64,000 nt of DNA from Ralstonia wenshanensis (GTDB lineage Bacteria; Pseudomonadota; Gammaproteobacteria; Burkholderiales; Burkholderiaceae). The stretch is taken from NCBI RefSeq assembly GCF_021173085.1, contig NZ_CP076413.1, positions 2,046,001 to 2,110,000 on the forward strand, written 5' to 3'. The translations under genes were made by a program, and so were the position numbers. The notes under the pieces were generated by a model that saw nothing but the letters and a program-made list of their open reading frames with translations, made no database searches and was not told where the DNA came from. This document shows, piece after piece, positions 62,468 to 64,000 of the stretch (its first letter is position 1; the number at the start of each line of letters is the position of its first letter).

Positions 62468-63250
62468 TCACGGGCCTGCTGTGGCGGACCGAGTTACCTG
62501 CGCCGAATGCGGCACGCGGCGGGAATGACCGGATTCATTCGTGGGCTCATGCTCGCCAAGCACATCGACGAGCATGTGGTGCAGACCTTCGGCCAGCACC
62601 GTCGCCAGCAGCGGCGCACCCAGCTGCTCGGTACAGGACGTCGTGCAGGCCTGCAGGCGCTGGGCATCCGCCGGGTTCGCCCCCAATGCAGCGCACAGCA
62701 GCGGCCAGTCGGGCGACGAGATGAGCGTGCCGCACGTCAGCAGCACACCCGTGCGCCGACGTACCTGCGCGAGACCGACGATCTTGCGTTGCCCGACCAC
62801 CACCTCCCATGGCGATAGCGAACCGAAGCAGGCCCACCTGAGCGATCGGGCCGGTGGCGTCATCTGCAGTTCCTCAGGCGGCACCGCGTAAGCGGGAATG
62901 CCGAGATCTCGCAGCAGCCCTGCGTGCAGCACGCCCAGCCACCGGTAGCTCGACACCGTGCCGGTGCCCGCGACGAGCGGATGATCGGCGGGCAGCACGA
63001 TCGACGCCGACAACATCCAGGGCCCGGCCAGCACCGCGCCACCCCCCGCGTCCCGCACAACTACTGGCGTGGCACCGCCTGCCATGCCCGGATGCAAGGC
63101 CGCCTGCGCGCGGCCCAGGACAACACCGGGCCCCGCATACGTCCACAGCCGCACCGCAGGCCGCTGGACCGGCTGCGCAAGTTGCGCGCGGTTCCACTCC
63201 TGCTCTTCTGCGCAGTGGATTCCGTCGGAGAGAAAGTCGGGCGCGAGCAT
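62468..63250 (-). CDS. Lipoate-protein ligase-like protein
   Basis: 260 aa with the biotin/lipoate ligase (BPL_LplA_LipB) fold. RLWTYAGPGVVLGRAQ and VVVRDAGGGAVLAGPWMLSASIVLP correspond to the substrate-binding part. The Lys in GQRKIVGLAQVRRRTGVLLTCGTL fits the usual catalytic Lys. It probably lipoylates the E2 carrier encoded upstream. Its ATG overlaps the E2 stop by one base (TGATG). Confidence 0.82.
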   Translation of the reverse strand: MLAPDFLSDGIHCAEEQEWNRAQLAQPVQRPAVRLWTYAGPGVVLGRAQAALHPGMAGGATPVVVRDAGGGAVLAGPWMLSASIVLPADHPLVAGTGTVSSYRWLGVLHAGLLRDLGIPAYAVPPEELQMTPPARSLRWACFGSLSPWEVVVGQRKIVGLAQVRRRTGVLLTCGTLISSPDWPLLCAALGANPADAQRLQACTTSCTEQLGAPLLATVLAEGLHHMLVDVLGEHEPTNESGHSRRVPHSAQVTRSATAGP

Positions 63251-63960
63251 CACAGGCCTTCGAGGGTTTCCAGCCGCGTCTTCAGATCGGTCAGGAAGCG
63301 TGCGGCCGGGTAGCCATCCACCGCGCGGTGATCAAAGATCAGATGCAGGCCCATCATTGGCGCGATCACGATGCTGTCGTCCTTGACCACCGCCCGCTTG
63401 GCAACACGCGTCATACCGAGGATGGCCACCTGCGGCACGTTGATGATGGGCGTGAAGCTGTCGATGCCCGTCATGCCGAGGTTCGTCACGGTGAAGGTGC
63501 CGTGCTGATAGCTGCCGGCCGACAACGTGCCGGCGCGGGCGCCCGCCGCCAGGCGGCGACTTTCGGCGGCAATGTCGGCCACTGACTGCGTATCGACATT
63601 GCGCAGCACCGGCACCATCAGCCCTTCGTCCAGGCTGACAGCCAGGCCGATGTTGACCTCGGGCATCAGCTCGATCTCTTTCTCCTGGAGGCGTGCGTTC
63701 AGGCGCGGATGCTCGCGCAGTGTCAACGCCACCGCACGCAGCACGAAGGCCGTCAGCGTGACCTTGCACTGCGGCCCGAGCTGCTGCTGCAGAGCCTGCA
63801 CGGCGGCCTCCAGCCGTGTCGCCTCCACCTCGATCGACTGCGCCACGCGTGGCACCTGCCAGGCGGCGCTCATGGTGCGGGCAATGGCACCGCGCATGCC
63901 GGAAAGGGGCACGACACGACGCTCGCCGGCATCCGGCACGAAAGCCAGGGCCTGACTCAT
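63250..63960 (-). CDS. Dihydrolipoamide acyltransferase (E2) catalytic domain without lipoyl domain
   Basis: 236 aa covering only the CoA-dependent acyltransferase domain (VPLSGMRGAIARTMSAAWQVPRV at the start; GLHLIFDHRAVDGYPAARFLTDLK with catalytic His and Asp near the end; TFTVTNLGMTG). The usual lipoyl and E3-binding domains are missing. The preceding gene overlaps its start by ATGA and ends like a lipoyl domain, so E2 seems split in two. AcoC of acetoin dehydrogenase is the likely counterpart. Confidence 0.88.
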   Translation of the reverse strand: MSQALAFVPDAGERRVVPLSGMRGAIARTMSAAWQVPRVAQSIEVEATRLEAAVQALQQQLGPQCKVTLTAFVLRAVALTLREHPRLNARLQEKEIELMPEVNIGLAVSLDEGLMVPVLRNVDTQSVADIAAESRRLAAGARAGTLSAGSYQHGTFTVTNLGMTGIDSFTPIINVPQVAILGMTRVAKRAVVKDDSIVIAPMMGLHLIFDHRAVDGYPAARFLTDLKTRLETLEGL

Positions 63961-64000
63961 GCTTTCGGCTCCAGCCGCGCGAGCACAGCGCCGCGCCCGA
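63957..64000 (-). CDS. C-terminal end of a probable lipoyl-carrier protein (partial)
   Basis: Only 13 residues plus the stop are in the window (GRGAVLARLEPKA), which is how many biotinyl/lipoyl domains end. The stop overlaps the E2 start (ATGA). The call is inferred from this end and the lack of a lipoyl domain in the E2. Confidence 0.45.
   Translation of the reverse strand, partial: GRGAVLARLEPKA

Noticed and set aside
1..64000. CRISPR array, insertion sequences, rRNA
   Set aside because: No regularly spaced repeats, no transposase and no rRNA sequence seen; the only mobile element is the prophage.

Overview
The window is a GC-rich bacterial chromosome segment, most likely from a betaproteobacterium of the Burkholderiales. 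Ralstonia is the best guess, from the gene families, codon usage and the P2-like prophage of Ralstonia/Burkholderia type, but no 16S or other decisive marker is present. It has three parts: a host segment (1-16.85 kb), an apparently complete integrated P2-like prophage (about 16,834-57,945) and a second host segment (57.9-64.0 kb).

Host left. After a GDT1/TMEM165-type cation exporter comes a compact purine-breakdown cluster. puuD (urate hydroxylase) and uraH point left. They face a GntR/FCD regulator, an NCS2 urate/xanthine permease, an 8-oxoguanine deaminase, puuE (allantoinase), uraD and a porin, which point right. Together they cover uptake, 8-oxoguanine to urate, urate to 5-hydroxyisourate, OHCU, allantoin and allantoate. 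Three TTGT-N2/3-ACAA-type palindromes in the divergent promoter region look like the regulator's operators. Then come maeB, a DUF4136 lipoprotein, pepN, fbp and tRNA-Thr(CGT).

Prophage. A 19-bp direct repeat (3' end of tRNA-Thr and 57,927-57,945) marks attL and attR, giving a unit of about 41.1 kb. From left to right it holds: an accessory left end with an unusual GGTAAT/ATTACC repeat cluster, a DUF6236-like plus DUF4145-like gene pair, a transglutaminase-like protein, small orphan proteins and a degenerate cold-shock protein; P2-type head genes (Q, P, O, N, M, L) and X; a lysis cassette (two holin-like proteins, muramidase, nested Rz/Rz1); R and S; a small moron insertion; the baseplate, fibre, sheath, tube, tape-measure and D genes, including a programmed -1 frameshift in E/E'; a second accessory block with two exported proteins, an EF-Tu domain III-like protein and unknown genes; a leftward operon led by the repressor; a rightward early operon (ribbon-helix-helix protein, CII-like protein, Ogr, BRO protein, small membrane proteins, primase-helicase, AlpA/Xis-like protein); and a convergent tyrosine integrase next to attR. 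Three 25-bp palindromes (TGTTGT-N13-ACAACA type) before P/O, V and FI are probably the binding sites of the late activator Ogr.

Host right. The hairpin terminator that probably belonged to tRNA-Thr now lies just past attR. It is followed, all on the minus strand, by a sigma-54 activator of AcoR type, a GMC oxidoreductase with its Tat-exported small subunit, a lipoate-protein-ligase-like gene, an E2 acyltransferase lacking a lipoyl domain, and the end of what looks like a separate lipoyl carrier protein, an acetoin-dehydrogenase-like arrangement. All functions are inferred from sequence reading alone; no database search was run.
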